Shown: positions 37,061 through 49,164 of the stretch, piece after piece
How the letters are laid out: every line of letters starts with the position of its first letter
Numbering within the stretch: position 1 is the first letter of the stretch
Assembly (NCBI GenBank): GCA_947397865.1
Contig: OX377622.1
Span: 40,586,852-40,650,851, forward strand
DNA: 64,000 nt
Direction: 5' to 3'
Source of the DNA: Polietes domitor
Taxonomy: Eukaryota > Arthropoda > Insecta > Diptera > Muscidae
Notes under the pieces: generated by a model
What the model saw: the letters and a program-made list of their open reading frames with translations, nothing else
Databases searched by the model: none
Told to the model about the DNA's origin: nothing
Position numbers and translations under genes: made by a program

Positions 37061-37148
37061 TTCCCGATTTCACTTTTTCCGCGAAATCAATTGTAATGAA
37101 GTAGAAAGTGGAGGGTGTCATATAGTCGGCCTCGCCCGACTTTAGAAT
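37061..37148 (-). mobile_element. Family A/D hairpin-end fragment
   Basis: TTCCCGATTTCACTTTTTCC, AGTGGAGGGTGTCATATAG and the hairpin AGTCGGCCTCGCCCGACT, joined directly to the next A copy. Confidence 0.65.
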
Positions 37149-37149
37149 T

Positions 37150-38220
37150 TTTATACACTCCACGAGAGTATTATGTCTTTGTGCATTTGTTTGTAACACC
37201 CAAAAGGAAGAGAGATAAACTCATTGTTAATTAAACCGATCGACTTAGAATTGAATTTTTGAATCGATTTAGCAATGTCCGTCTGTCTGTCTGTCCGTCC
37301 ATCTATTCTTGTAATCACGATGCAGGTCGCAATTGTAGACTGAACCAAATGAAACTTTGCACAACGAAGTTTTTCGGGATAAGAACGAACACTATTTAAT
37401 TTGAAGAAAATCGGTTCAGATTTAGATATAGCCCCCATACGAATTTTACTCCCGATTTGACTCTTTTCACTCTAGATACCACATATAACAACAGATTTTC
37501 TTCAAAATTGGCAAAACATCTTATATTTCAACTAGAAACACCTGTGGTAAAAATGGGTCAGATCGGTTCAGATTTATATATAGCTCCCATACAAATTTCG
37601 CTCCCAATTTGAATTTTTCCGCTCTACAATCCACATATTTTAACAGATTTTCCTCAAAATTGACAAAACATCTTATATTTAAACTCGGAACACCTATGGT
37701 AAAAATAAGACAGATCGGTTCAGATTTATATATAGCTCCCATTTAAATTTCGCTCCCGATTTAACTTTTTCTGCTATAGAAACCACATATTTTAAGAGAT
37801 CTTCTTGAAATCTTGCAAAATATCTTATATTTCAACTAGAAATACCCATGGTGCCAACGGGTCACATCGGTTCAGATTTGCATATAGCTCTCATATAAAT
37901 TTCGCTCCCAGATTGACTTTTCCCCCGACAGAAACCGCGTATTTTCAGAGAATTTCTTAAAATTGAGCATAACACGTTATACTTCAACTGGCAGTACTTA
38001 TTGTGGAAGTTAGTCACTTTATTCCATGTTTGGATATAGCCCCGGTACAAATATTCTTCTCGATTTGACAAATTGGATTAGGTAATATTAGCCTGTGATT
38101 AGGATATATACAAAAAATTTTCCCGCTTTCACTTTTGTACTGAGTTGAAATGTATTCCGATAGAGAGTGGAGTGTATCACATAGTCGGCCCCGCCCGACT
38201 TTAGCCTTTCCTTACTTGTT
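37150..38220 (-). mobile_element. Family A element, complete
   Basis: Begins TTATACACTCCACGAGAGTA, has CCGTCTGTCTGTCTGTCCGT at 37279-37298, about five diverged core units, then hairpin AGTCGGCCCCGCCCGACT and CCTTTCCTTACTTGTT. Confidence 0.85.
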
Positions 38221-39284
38221 ATACTTGGGTAAAATTGTTTCTATATACATTTTATTTTCCGAATTGTCTGGCTTGAGGTCATGAACAAATCAAAAAACTT
38301 ATGTTTAGTTGTTTTTAAATTGTTTTATTTATTGTTTTCCGATATTTTGATCGTCATCGACGATCATCCTAAGGGATATTCACTTAAAATACAAACAAAA
38401 TTAATTATACAAAAAGACAAAACTAAAATGATCGCAATAATTACATTTTCGAAGTACTTTCTCAACTAAACCTATTGTTTTCGTCCACATTTCTAAACAA
38501 TGTTTCGATATATTTGTGCACAGTGGAACAAAAATATTTTCTTTTTCTATAGATTGTTCGCTTTCATTTGACGCAAGCTGGGCTTATTTAAATACATTTT
38601 CAGAAATTGTTATATACTTAAAACTTTAAAGTCTTGTTAAAAAATGATGAAAAACTGAGTGCACAGTAATATTTAGTTTTATGTGTGTATGGTCCTGTTC
38701 AAATCCAATAAGTATAGTCTCAATGAAGTTTAAATCGTGCATTGTAACAAACAGCAAATTCATCATCATCAATCAATCATGTACCCATATAAAATACTAA
38801 TTGCCCACAATGCAAGTTTCAATTCCACTAGCACTAAGAATTCTTTAAAATCACCACAGTAAATGTATCAATGATATGGGTAATTGCAAACCAAGTGTCA
38901 AGGTGTCAAAGACCTGTTCAATTGAAACTCAAATTGATTAATGACAGTTAAATTTCTGCTGATATATTTCAAAAGCCCACAATTTGTGGCACGATTCGAA
39001 GCAAAATTTCATTTGCAATTTTCACAACTACACAGTCAGTTTTGACATATTAAAATCATATTAAACGGTAACAAGGCGACAAGAAGTTAATTTATGGATG
39101 GCATTAACCACACACACCAAACCACTTTTCAAAATGGGATCATTAAAGGGAATCACATCGGGTGTTCAAATATACAAACATTTATCAAATGAAGGTGATA
39201 ATTCTTTGAGGAACAAAAATCGTATTGAACTTTGCTTGAAATATACAGAAACTCGGATATCATAATGAAATTTTGGAATTATTT
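38221..39284. other. Intron sequence, nothing recognised
   Basis: AT-rich, single-copy-looking; no element ends or exon signatures. Confidence 0.45.
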
Positions 39285-39675
39285 TAGTTTTTTCGTTTGT
39301 ATTTTTTTTTTGGTCTGTAATCAATATTTGATTTGAACTGGGATATTGTACTGGCTCAAGACCATTTTGCATCTATATTTAATAGAATGCAAATTTATTT
39401 ACAAATGGCATGGTGACATTTATTACTTGGCTGCAGACTGCCACGATCATGATTTCGACCATGTCAAAAGTCTTTTCAAGTGGCTTCGCAGCGACTTTTC
39501 AACATCAAACCCGGCCTCTATAAGGAGATGATTCTCACAAACGAACGAGAATCACAACTCACTTGCCGAATTTGCGTTTAAAAAATCGCACCAAGTAATA
39601 AAGCACAAGCATTACAAGCATCTCATTGAGTTGCATATGTAAGTATGTGTATATACAGGTATAGTTACCCAGGAA
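39285..39675 (+). mobile_element. Fold-back element, one-armed copy
   Basis: Collinear with the reverse complement of 24178-23790: GGTCTGTAATCAATATTTGA, CTGGCTCAAGACCATTTTGC, TCAAACCCGGCCTCTATAAG. It stops after GGTATAGTTACCCAG, so the second inverted arm is missing. Confidence 0.8.
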
Positions 39676-40719
39676 TTATGTAGAAAAAATATTTCTTAAA
39701 TGACTAACAAAATAATAAAAAATCCCAAAGTGGGAAAAATATGTTCCAAATTTTGAATTTTTACTAAACTGATCGTAATGTCGCAGGGCTATGGTAATAT
39801 TTTTGAGTAATGGGTTAGAAAACATAATAAATATTTTCTAACATTTGTTTCTAAATATTTTTGTTTTGTTTTAAAAATTGTTAATATTGAAAAGGACCTT
39901 CCAGGGAGTTACATTAACCAAAATGATTCTCGAAGGATATTAAAAGGATCTACATTAAATCTTCTTTATGAATTATCCCCAAGTGTATTAAAGAATTAAA
40001 ACTAACGAATAGTGTTGTAGCCAGAACAGAATATTCAAGCTGATTAAAAATTAAAAAATGATTAAGAAAATAATAAACAGTGGACATTGAGCGAAAAAAC
40101 ATTTTCATGTAGATTTTGGTTTGTTTCCCCTCTCATAAAATTAAATTTCTGCCCAGTTACTTTTTTTTGTCGCCTACTCTATATGTCTGTGGGCCAGCTT
40201 TCCTTCGAGGGTTATCAGTCATCGCCCTCTTGTCGTGATAGATAGACAATAGACCGAGAGAAAAACTTTAACAATCAAAAAGTGTTCCAAATCATTAACC
40301 TAACCACTGAAATTGTTTAGAAGGTTGCTTCACAAACAAACAACCCGCAGACGGGCTTAAACTTCGCATACATATGTGCATGTGTGTACTTGTGTACACA
40401 CAAATAAATTTAAGTACGATAACAAATAACATGGCGATAACAAACAGCACACACAAATACATACAAATATTTATCGGAAAAGGAAGTCACAAAGCGCCTT
40501 GAAAAAGGTATTCATGTTTAGGTATTTTCCATGTTGAAAAGAAATCCAGAATGATTGATATGAAAATGACAGTTAAGGCTATACATATATATGCATGTAT
40601 ATACACCGGCAGACGGACACAAACGCTGACAATACACCTCCCATATACACTTATGAATATGTGGATATGAGGCATTGCACAGGAGATTTACCGGGACTGT
40701 GATTTGTCAATTCACCAAA
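39676..40719. other. Intron sequence, nothing recognised
   Basis: Contains TACATATGTGCATGTGTG-type microsatellite sequence near 40370; no exon or element ends. Confidence 0.45.
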
Positions 40720-41535
40720 GGATGTTTGTCATTCCATTTGTAACACCTTGAAATATCGACCTGAGACCCTAGAAAGTATATACAGCGTTGATTGTTTTTA
40801 AATTCTAAGATGATCTAGCCAAGTCCGTCCGTTCGTCCGTCTGTTGAAAGCACGCTAGCAAGTAAACGAAGGGAGCTACGACGTACAAATTTTACATAAA
40901 TGTATCTTATATCTCTGAGTCAATTTTGTGTACGAGACCCATCAAGATTTTATTTAAAAGGTATTGAAAGTACCTTTAAAATGGTGTATAAAATCATTGA
41001 CTTTTCTACACACATGTAGACATTTTATTTTATTTCTTGAACTAATTATATGAATTCCAATGTCAAGAAGAATATTTGTAAGCTATATTTTGTTTTTGTA
41101 ATAATGTTCAGAAAAACACTTTTCGTCAAACTAATTCAATCTTTATTCTTTTAAGCATTCGCCTGTACAAATACAGGGTCAAAATTATATTGTTTATATA
41201 TTGAGTTTATATGGGAGGTGATAGTGGGCATGGTCCGATCGGCCCAAATTTATTTTTGTTTTTTTACGTATCTTTCGTCTAGCCAATGTGCAAAATTACG
41301 ATATTGTGTCTTTATTTTTTGACTTTATGCCATAAAAAATTTGGATTTGGGACCAGTGTGCGCTGCTAGAATCATGGAATTCGGTGTATACATCCATCCC
41401 TCTGACTGCATATACTTACAAAATTAAAATTTTATATTTATTTATAAAATTATTTTTCCAATATTTCTACGAAAATCGACAGCTTCTGTGGGATGCAATC
41501 CATGGTGGAGGGTACTTAACGCCGTTTCATTTAGT
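40720..41535 (-). mobile_element. Family B element, heavily rearranged, containing a Transib-like fragment
   Basis: The B 3' block (CCATTTGTAACACCTTGAAA, GTCCGTCCGTTCGTCCGTCT) is at 40734-40853, and the B hairpin-side end (CAATCCATGGTGGAGGGTA, CTTAACGCCG) is at 41496-41525. The core between is largely replaced; 41165-41360 ends GGATTTGGGACCAGTGTG, the same end as the element at 54887. Confidence 0.6.
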
Positions 41536-41612
41536 AAGTCCATGGAAATAATTTCTTACAGACCAGATAATAAGATTCGCGGGTATTTAATTTAAAACTT
41601 TAAAATTTGTAA

Positions 41613-43056
41613 TTATACACTCCACGAGAGTATTATGTCTTTGTGCATTTGTTTGTAACACCCAAAAGGAAGCGAGATAGGCCCATTGTTAAGTATACCG
41701 ATCGACTTAGAATCACTTTTTGAATCGATTTAGCAATGTCCGTCTGTCCATCTATTGTTGTAATCAAATTACAGGTCGCAGTTATAGTCCGATCTTACCA
41801 AAAATTGGCACAAGTAAGTTTTGTCGATCAAGGACGAACGCTATTTAATTTGAGGCATATCGGTTCAGATTTAAATATAGCCCCCATACAAAAGTCGCTC
41901 CCGATTTGACATTTTCCGCTCTAAAAACCACATATTGAACCCGATATTCTTTAAATTTGGCACAACATCCTATAATCTAACTAGAAACACGTATGCAAAA
42001 ATTGGGTAAGATCGGTTCAGATTTTGATATAGCCCCCATACAAATGACGCTCCCGATTTGACATTTTCCGCTCTAGAAACCACATATTGTACCCGATTTT
42101 CTTTAAATTTGACACAACATCTTATAATCCAACTTGAAACACCTATGCAGAAATTCGGTAAGATCGGTTCAGATTTAGATATAGCCCCCATACAAATGAC
42201 GCTCCCGATTTGACATTTTCCGCTGTAGAAACGACATATTGTACCCGATTTTCTTTAAATTTGGCACAACATCTTATAATCCAACTAGAAACACCTATGC
42301 ACAAATTGTGTAAGATCGGTTCAGATTTAGATATAGCCCCCATACAAATGTCGCTCCCGATTTGACATTTTCCGCTCAAAAAACCACATATTGTACCCGA
42401 TTTTCATTAAATTTGGCACAACATCTTATAATCCAACTAGAAACACCTATGCAAAAATTGGATAAGATCGGTTCATATTTAGATATAGCCCCTATGCAAA
42501 TGTCGCTCCCGATTTGACATTTTCCGCTCTAGAAACCACATATTGTACCCGATTTTCTTTAAATTTGGCACAACATCTTATAATCCAACTAGAAACACCT
42601 AGTCAAAAATTGGGTAAGATCGGTTCAAATTTAGATATTGCCCCCAAACAAATGTGGCTCCCGATTTGACTTTTGCCGCTTTAGAAACCACATATTCTAC
42701 TCGATTTTCTTTAAATTTGGCACACCAGCTTATAATCCAAGTAAAAAACCTATGGTGAAAGTGGCTAAGATCGGTTCAGATTTAGATATAGCGCAAATAT
42801 AAATGTTGCTCCCAAATGTTTAACCGATTTTGGCCAAACTGTACATATTATATTTTACTTATTTCGTTCCAGATTTCAATATACCCCCATACAAATGTCC
42901 TTTCCGATTTAAAATTTTTTTGTCAAACACATACTTTTACAGGATACAAAAATCCTTCCCGTTTTCACTTTTTCACCGAATTAAATTGTATTCGGATAGA
43001 AAGTAGAGTGTATCATAGAGTCGGCCACGCCCGACTTTAGCCTTTCCTTACTTGTT
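41613..43056 (-). mobile_element. Family A element, complete, multiple 152-bp core units
   Basis: Begins TTATACACTCCACGAGAGTA, with a reduced GTCCGTCTGTCC tract. About six core units (CTTATAATCCAACTAGAAAC recurring) follow, then AGAGTCGGCCACGCCCGACT and CCTTTCCTTACTTGTT. Confidence 0.85.
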
Positions 43057-43243
43057 TTTTATTTATGTACATGTACATTAGGCTGGGTCGCGCGCCATAC
43101 AAATGGAAGAACAATTGCCAGTCACTCCCCGGAAATAAAGTTTGGATTGTTTAATGATGATCTGCAAAATACTTCGTCACTGGGTCAAGACACCTAAACG
43201 ATTCTGAAAACAACTCCAAAAATCGTGTTTTCCCGTGTAATAT

Positions 43244-44402
43244 TTTTATACACTCCACGAGAGTATTATGTCTTTGTGCATTTGTTTGTAACACCCAAAA
43301 GGAAACGAATTAGACCCATCGTTTATTATACAGATCGGCTTAGAATCACTTTCTGATCCGGTTTAGCAATTTCCGTCTGTCCATCTATTGTTGTAACCAA
43401 ATTACAGGTCGCAATTATAGTCCGATCTTAACAAAAATTGGCACAAGTAAGTTTTGTGGATCAAGGACGAACGCTATTTAATTTGAGGCAAATCGGTTCA
43501 GATTTAGATATAGACCCCATACAAATGTCGCTCCCGATTTGACATTTTCCGCTCAAAAAAACACATATTGTACCCGATTTTCATTAAATTTGGCGCAACA
43601 TCTTATAATACAACTAGAAACAACTATGCAGAAAGTGGGTAAGATCGGTTCAGATTTAGATATAGCCCCCATACAAATGTCGGCCCGCTTTGACTTTTTC
43701 CGCTATAGAAACCACATGTTGTACCCGATATTCTTCAAATTTGGCTCAACGCCTTATAATCTAACTAGAAACATCTGTGGTAAAAGCGGGCTAGATCGGT
43801 TCAGATTTAGATATAGCCCCCATACAAATGTCGCTCCCGATTTGACTTTTTCCGCTCTAAAAACCACATATTGTACCCAATTTTCTTTTAATTTGGCAAT
43901 ACATCTTATAATCTAACTAGAAACATGTGTGCTGAAAGTGTGTAAGATCGGTTCAGATTTAGATATAGCCCCCATACAAATGTCACTCCCGATTTGACAT
44001 TTTCCGCTCTAGAAACCACATATTGTACCTGGTTTTCTTTAAAATTGGCACAATATCTAATAATCGAACTAAAAAATCTATGGTTAAAGTGGTTAAGATC
44101 GGTTCAGATTTAGATATAGCCCCAATACAAATGTTGCTCCCAAATGTTTAACCGATTTTGGCCAAACTTTACGTATTATATTTCACCTATAAACATACGA
44201 GTGGGTCACATCGTTCCATGTTTCAATATACCCCCATACAGATGTTCTTTCCGATTTATCATTTTTTGTCAAACACATACATTTACAGGATACAAAAATC
44301 CTTCCCGATTTCACTTTTTTACCGAATTGAATTGTAATAGGATAGAAAGTGAAGTGTTTCATATAGTCGGCTCCGCCCGACTTTAGCATTTCCTTACTTG
44401 TT
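43244..44402 (-). mobile_element. Family A element, complete, inserted in the long-TIR element
   Basis: TTTTATACACTCCACGAGAG to CATTTCCTTACTTG. The intact right TIR gives the uninterrupted target as GTGTAATATTTTATG, so insertion was within a T run with no visible longer duplication. Confidence 0.85.
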
Positions 44403-44491
44403 TTTTTTTTCGTTTTTTCATAGTGGCAACTGAAAAATTTTTCGTATTTGTTGTCAGTATTTTATAAAAAATAAATAGCTGCAGCTGCTTT

Positions 44492-44665
44492 CGAATGATG
44501 CCTATATGATGAATAGCGAAAGGAAGTTGACGTCGCAGCGCTCATTTTTGTAAAAATAGTTTGAACATTTTTGCTAAATTTTTGCTTTTTGTATTAAATT
44601 ATTTCACAAATATGTAGTCTGTGACGTCATTTATCGTCCGAAATTCATCAATTAGGCATCATTCG
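44492..44665. repeat. Inverted repeat inside the long-TIR element
   Basis: CGAATGATGCCTATATGATG (44492) matches the reverse complement of the segment ending ATTAGGCATCATTCG (44665) at all but two of the first 23 positions. Weaker matching continues through TGACGTC. Could be a nested MITE of 174 bp. Confidence 0.55.
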
Positions 44666-44772
44666 ACAGGTATTGAGTTCTTATATTTATTTTTCATAAC
44701 ACCTTTCACAAAATGTTCCCAAGAAATATGAGTTTGTAGCTGTCACTTTGAGAACTCACAAAAAAATCAGTC

Positions 44773-44818
44773 TAAACGTCCACTAATGCAACTCATTGGT
44801 CGTATTAGTGGACGTTTA
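44773..44818. repeat. Perfect 15-bp hairpin
   Basis: TAAACGTCCACTAAT (44773-44787) and ATTAGTGGACGTTTA (44804-44818) with a 16-base loop. Confidence 0.7.
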
Positions 44819-45060
44819 TATGATAATAACAATTTTTATTTAAAGTGCTTCCAAGGGTCTATTAATTACAAAAAATGGACAAAAATGCAACATAAAATAT
44901 TACACGGGAAAAACATGCTTTTTAGAGGCATTTTCAGGAGGGTTTTGCTCACAAATGGCTAGACCCAGTGACGAAATATTTTGCACATCATCATTAAACA
45001 ATCCAATCTTCATGCCTGAGGGGTGATCGCTGTAATTTATTTTCGTGACCCATCCTAATG

Positions 45061-45676
45061 TAAATGTACATATATACTTATGTATTTGTGTTTTTAGATA
45101 AATCCTTCCCCATACTCTACATGCGAATACTTACTATTTTAAATTTTCTACTTCTATTTTTAATTAAAACCCAAACTGCCAATTTGTTGACAGATCACAC
45201 CAGCTTTAAATCGTATACAATGGCTCATATGTATTTATATGTATGTATTTAAGTGTTTATGTTTTTACATAAACCCTCCCTCCCCCTTACTCAACATCCG
45301 AACACTTGCAGTATTTTGATATGTTGGTTGCCAAGGTAAAGACAGATCATATAAATTTTATTTATTAAATATTTAACATTTTGTTTCCGTTTTTCATGTT
45401 CCTCGCACTCACAGCCACGACAAGTAAAAGAGCTTGTCAGTGTATGTATGCGCGCGTGTGAGTGTGTTCTTTTGCTGATGTGGGTATGAGGGATTTGGGT
45501 GTGTTGAAATGAATGATAGACATTTTGTTTTATTGGAATAATGATAATTTGATATGTGCTTCAAGTGGCACTCACTGTTCGGATGGGTACTCATATCAAG
45601 TGGTATGAAATGAACATTTCAAAAACTCGTGAAATTTAATGGAATGTATACTAAATTCTCTCCCTACATCTTGTCA
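45061..45676. other. Intron sequence, nothing recognised
   Basis: Pyrimidine-rich stretches and short TG/CA repeats; no gene or element ends. Confidence 0.4.
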
Positions 45677-46470
45677 TTATACCCTGTGGTGTAGGGTATA
45701 CAAGGTCGTTACATTTGAACCGGATATATACGGATGTATACGGTACAGTTATATGGGAAGAATATACTACAAAATTTCATTCTTCTATTATCTATCTATT
45801 TGCAAGAAAATCTAAACACAAACTATGAATGGGAGTTATATATAAATCTGAACCGATGTGACCCATTTTTAGCATAGGCTTTCTAGTTGAAATATAAGAC
45901 GCTTTCCTAAATTTAATGGAAATCTGTTAAATATGCGGATTCTAGAGCGGAAATAATCAAATCCGGGTAGAGATTTGTATGGGAGCTATGTATAAATCTG
46001 AACCGCAAAGAGTCAAATCGGAGGAGACATTTGTATGGGAGCTATATATAAATCTGAACCGATCTGGCCTATTTTTAGCAGGTCTGTTTCTAGTTAAAAC
46101 ATATGGCGGTTTGCCAAATTGGAAGGAAATCTGTTGAAATATGTCGTTCCTAGAGTGGAAAGAGTAAAATCGGGAGCAAAATTTGTGTGGAAGCTATATC
46201 TAAGTCTGAACTGATTTTCTTCAAATTAAATAACGTTTGTCCTTATCCCATAAAACTTCGTTGAGCAAAGTTTCATTTAGTTCGAACAACAATTGCGACC
46301 TGTACTGGGATGACAAGAATATATGGACAGACGGACGGACAGACATTGTGAAATATACTCAAAAGGTGATTCTAAGTCGATCGGTATAACAAACGATGGG
46401 TCTATCTCGTCCTTTTGGCTGTTACAAACAAATGCATAAAGTTATTATATCCTGTGGTGTAGGGTATAAA
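45677..46470 (+). mobile_element. Family D element with an abnormal left end
   Basis: The right end is CCTGTGGTGTAGGGTATAAA. The left end is not the usual hairpin but TATACCCTGTGGTGTAGGGT, a direct copy of the right terminus, joined to the D body (AAGGTCGTTACATTTGAACC). Three core units and a GACAGACGGACGGACAGACA tract (46327-46346) follow. Confidence 0.72.
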
Positions 46471-46489
46471 TATGATTTTTGTTGTGTTT

Positions 46490-46610
46490 TCAGTAGTATT
46501 CATCTCAAAGACGGTTTGACCCAGGTGTAAAGCATTTTGTATGTTGTCATTAAACAATCCAGATTCTATTTCTAGGTGAGAACATCATTTTTTTCGTGGC
46601 GCAGGCTAGT
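46490..46610. mobile_element. Decayed end of the long-TIR family
   Basis: TTGACCCAGGTGTAAAGCAT, then GTCATTAAACAATCCAGATT, corresponds to the right arm near 44960-45010. Confidence 0.5.
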
Positions 46611-47277
46611 GTACTTAAGGTATAAAACCCTTTCTAAGGCAGAGTACGTGGGCCATTGTTGCGTATACGCAATGGGAATGCCGAATTATAAAATACCGAT
46701 AATTCGCCACCATGGTTGGATTATACACAGCTTAGGGACTTTTAAATTGATGGATTTTTGGGGGATATAGTTTTTGGCGCCGATTTTACTGAAATCGACT
46801 TTTGATACCGATTAATAGAAATACCTAAGAACCGCATATTTTGTTTGGATACATATGCATTCAGCGCAATATTTTTATTGAACTGACGAAGACAATAAAA
46901 GAATCTCCGAGAAAAAAATATTAGTGGGTGTATATGTATTATTTCGTGAAATTTTGACTGTAATTTATAATATTTCAAATGTAGAAGCTGGATTGTCGTA
47001 AAGTGCGTCATCGTAATAATTTCTATTTGTAACGTCTGAGATATTGGAAAAAGTCAAGTGATATGTTACTATGAAACATATTCATTATATCAGAAATATT
47101 ATATTAATAAGTGACGTAATTTATATTATATTGGATAATAAGATACAAAAAAATGTCGATCACGAAAAAATCGATTTTAGGTTCGAGAATTAAATTTTGA
47201 AAATTGAAAAGTTTAAAATCGAGATCCAATCCTGCATAACACAGCTTAGATTTTTATTAAATTACAATTAAAAACAG
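46611..47277. other. Intron sequence, nothing recognised
   Basis: AT-rich DNA without recognised repeat, exon or termini. Confidence 0.4.
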
Positions 47278-47637
47278 GTAAGTAAGTTTCTGTCGCTTAA
47301 GCCGACTTATATATACCCTTACTCTCAGAGAACATGTGTATGGAAGGACTCATATTTTACTTAGTGCTGGATTATGTGTGTGGGAGGTTGTGGAAGTTTG
47401 TGGCAATAGAACTCAGCATCCACATTCGTAAATAATAGTAAAAACAAGAAGAATAATGAATAAATGATTTAATTTTAACTAGGCTAAAGACAATTGTGTG
47501 GGAGATACTAGAAGGGGTGTAGCTAAAGCATAAACATTTTTTCAAATATGAAATTGCAACTGATTTTGACTACCCGCATGGAAGTTATATCTGTTTTATT
47601 TTAACCAAGGCTTATGCCACTTTGTGTGGGAGGTACT
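47278..47637 (+). mobile_element. Family C element, hairpin end and two core units
   Basis: AAGTAAGTTTCTGTCGCTTA then AGCCGACTTATATATACCC: stem GTCG/CGAC closes a 7-base loop, so family C has the same kind of 5' end as A. The core contains GTGTGGGAGATACTAGAAGG. It is cut at 47637 by a mariner end. Confidence 0.65.
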
Positions 47638-47638
47638 A

Positions 47639-47727
47639 AAGGGTGATTTTTTAAAAGCTATAGGAAAGTTTTTCAAATGAAACAAACACATAAAATTCAG
47701 AAAAATGCATGAAATCTTTATTTGAAT
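47639..47727 (-). mobile_element. Solo end of the mariner family seen at 9744
   Basis: AAGGGTGATTTTTTAAAAGC through GCATGAAATCTTTATTTGAA is nearly the reverse complement of 10346-10262. TA precedes it at 47637-47638. The rest of the element is absent. Confidence 0.78.
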
Positions 47728-47744
47728 TTTCGAGAAAATGGTTC

Positions 47745-47858
47745 ATAGCCACTTATGAATATAGTAAGCCCTCGATATATAGTATTCCCATATTGGTAGC
47801 CTTGCCTTATAAGTATGGTTAAAAATAATTACAATTTTATATTTGTTTATAAAATAAT
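47745..47858 (-). mobile_element. Family B subterminal fragment
   Basis: TATTGGTAGCCTTGCCTTAT and TTTATATTTGTTTATAAAAT match the AT-rich block of the B element at 57100-57250 in reverse. Confidence 0.5.
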
Positions 47859-48716
47859 TTTTATACCCTACACCACAGGGTATAATGTCTTTGTGCATTT
47901 GTTTGTAACACTCAAAAAGGAAACGAGATAGACACATCGTTTATTACACCGATCGACTTAGAACCACTTTTTGAGTCGATTTAGATATGTCCGTCCGGCC
48001 GTCTGTCCATATATTCTTGTAATCAAAGTCCAGGACGCAATTGTTGTTAGAACTTGATGAAACTTTGCACAACGAAGTTTTATGTCATAAGGACGAACAC
48101 AATTTAATTTGAAGCAAATCGGTTCAAATTTCGATATAGCTCCCATACAAATTTTGCTTCCGATTTTACTTTTTCCGCTCTAGAAAACACATATTTCAAC
48201 AGATTTTCTTCAAATTTAGCGAAACGTCATATATTTTAACTAGAAATAGCTCTGGTAAAAATATGCCAGATCGGTTCAGATTTATATATAGGTCCCATAC
48301 AAATGTCTCCTATGATTTGACCCTTTCCGCTCAAGAAACCACATATTTTAGCAGATTTTCTTTCTCAAATTTGGCAAACCTACTTATATTTCAACTAGAA
48401 ACAACTCTGGTAAAAATGGGCTAGAACGGTCGAGATATATATATATAGCTCCAATACAAATTTCGCGAAAGTAAGTCAAATCGGTTCAGATTTATATATA
48501 GCTCGCATATAAATGACTCCCCCAATTTAATTCTTTCCGCTCTAGAGACCACATATTTAACAGATTGTCATCAAATTTGGGAAAGCGTCTTATATTTCAG
48601 AAAACCTATGCTAAAAATTTGTTAGATCTGTCCAGATTTATATATAGCTGCCATTTAAAGTTTGTGTTCAAATTTTCTTACAAATACGGATAAAAGTATG
48701 AAATTTGTAGTATATA
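47859..48716 (-). mobile_element. Family D element, hairpin end missing
   Basis: Starts TTTTTATACCCTACACCACA, the inverse of the D terminus. Four or five core units (GGTTCAGATTTATATATAG) follow. It ends in the D-specific block CAAATTTTCTTACAAATACG before the hairpin. Confidence 0.78.
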
Positions 48717-49164
48717 TATACCAGGTTTTTAGATTTTTGAGCGATGATGCATGCGGACAATAATTTAACTTAAAGTAGTGCATATATTTCTAGAAACACA
48801 TACACACATAACAAAATCGCAGTATATTATTGTGATATTTCCACAAAATCTCTTTTGGAGTTGCAATATTCGATGTACGGTAAGCATAAAAAATCGGTGT
48901 TCAGCAGTTTATTCTCTATAGTGTTTCAACAGGTTTCCACGTAATTGGTAGCGACTCCGTCTAGATGAGATAATTTATTAAAATAATACAAATTACTTTT
49001 TTACTACTTTATTTCAGCAAGTATTGCTGATTCATACGGAGTACACAAAACTACTGATTTGACAACCATAAAGAAACGATACGCATTAGCTGAGATCAAT
49101 CATATGGTCAATATGCAAAAGTGTTGTCGTGTTATATATATATATATTTATATATATATATATA
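48717..49164. other. Intron sequence ending in a TA microsatellite
   Basis: Nothing recognised until the TATATATATATTTATATATA tract at 49133-49164 that flanks the next element. Confidence 0.45.

Larger units (their letters stand above)
43076..45060. mobile_element. Long-TIR DNA element split by a family A insertion
   Basis: The left end CATTAGGCTGGGTCGCG (43076) and the inverted right end CATTAGGATGGGTCACG (ending 45060) continue as inverted repeats for about 170 bp, sharing GGATTGTTTAATGATGAT and TTTTCCCGTGTAATATT. TA flanks both ends. The A copy at 43244-44402 interrupts it just past the left repeat. The interior shows no transposase. A decayed related piece lies at 46490-46610. Confidence 0.75.

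Noticed and set aside
23638..39531. Repeated peptide starting M.WLKTILLLYLIECKF at three places
   Set aside because: The DNA itself is the fold-back repeat, identical on non-coding positions too; no domain recognised and frames are not maintained beyond the arm.
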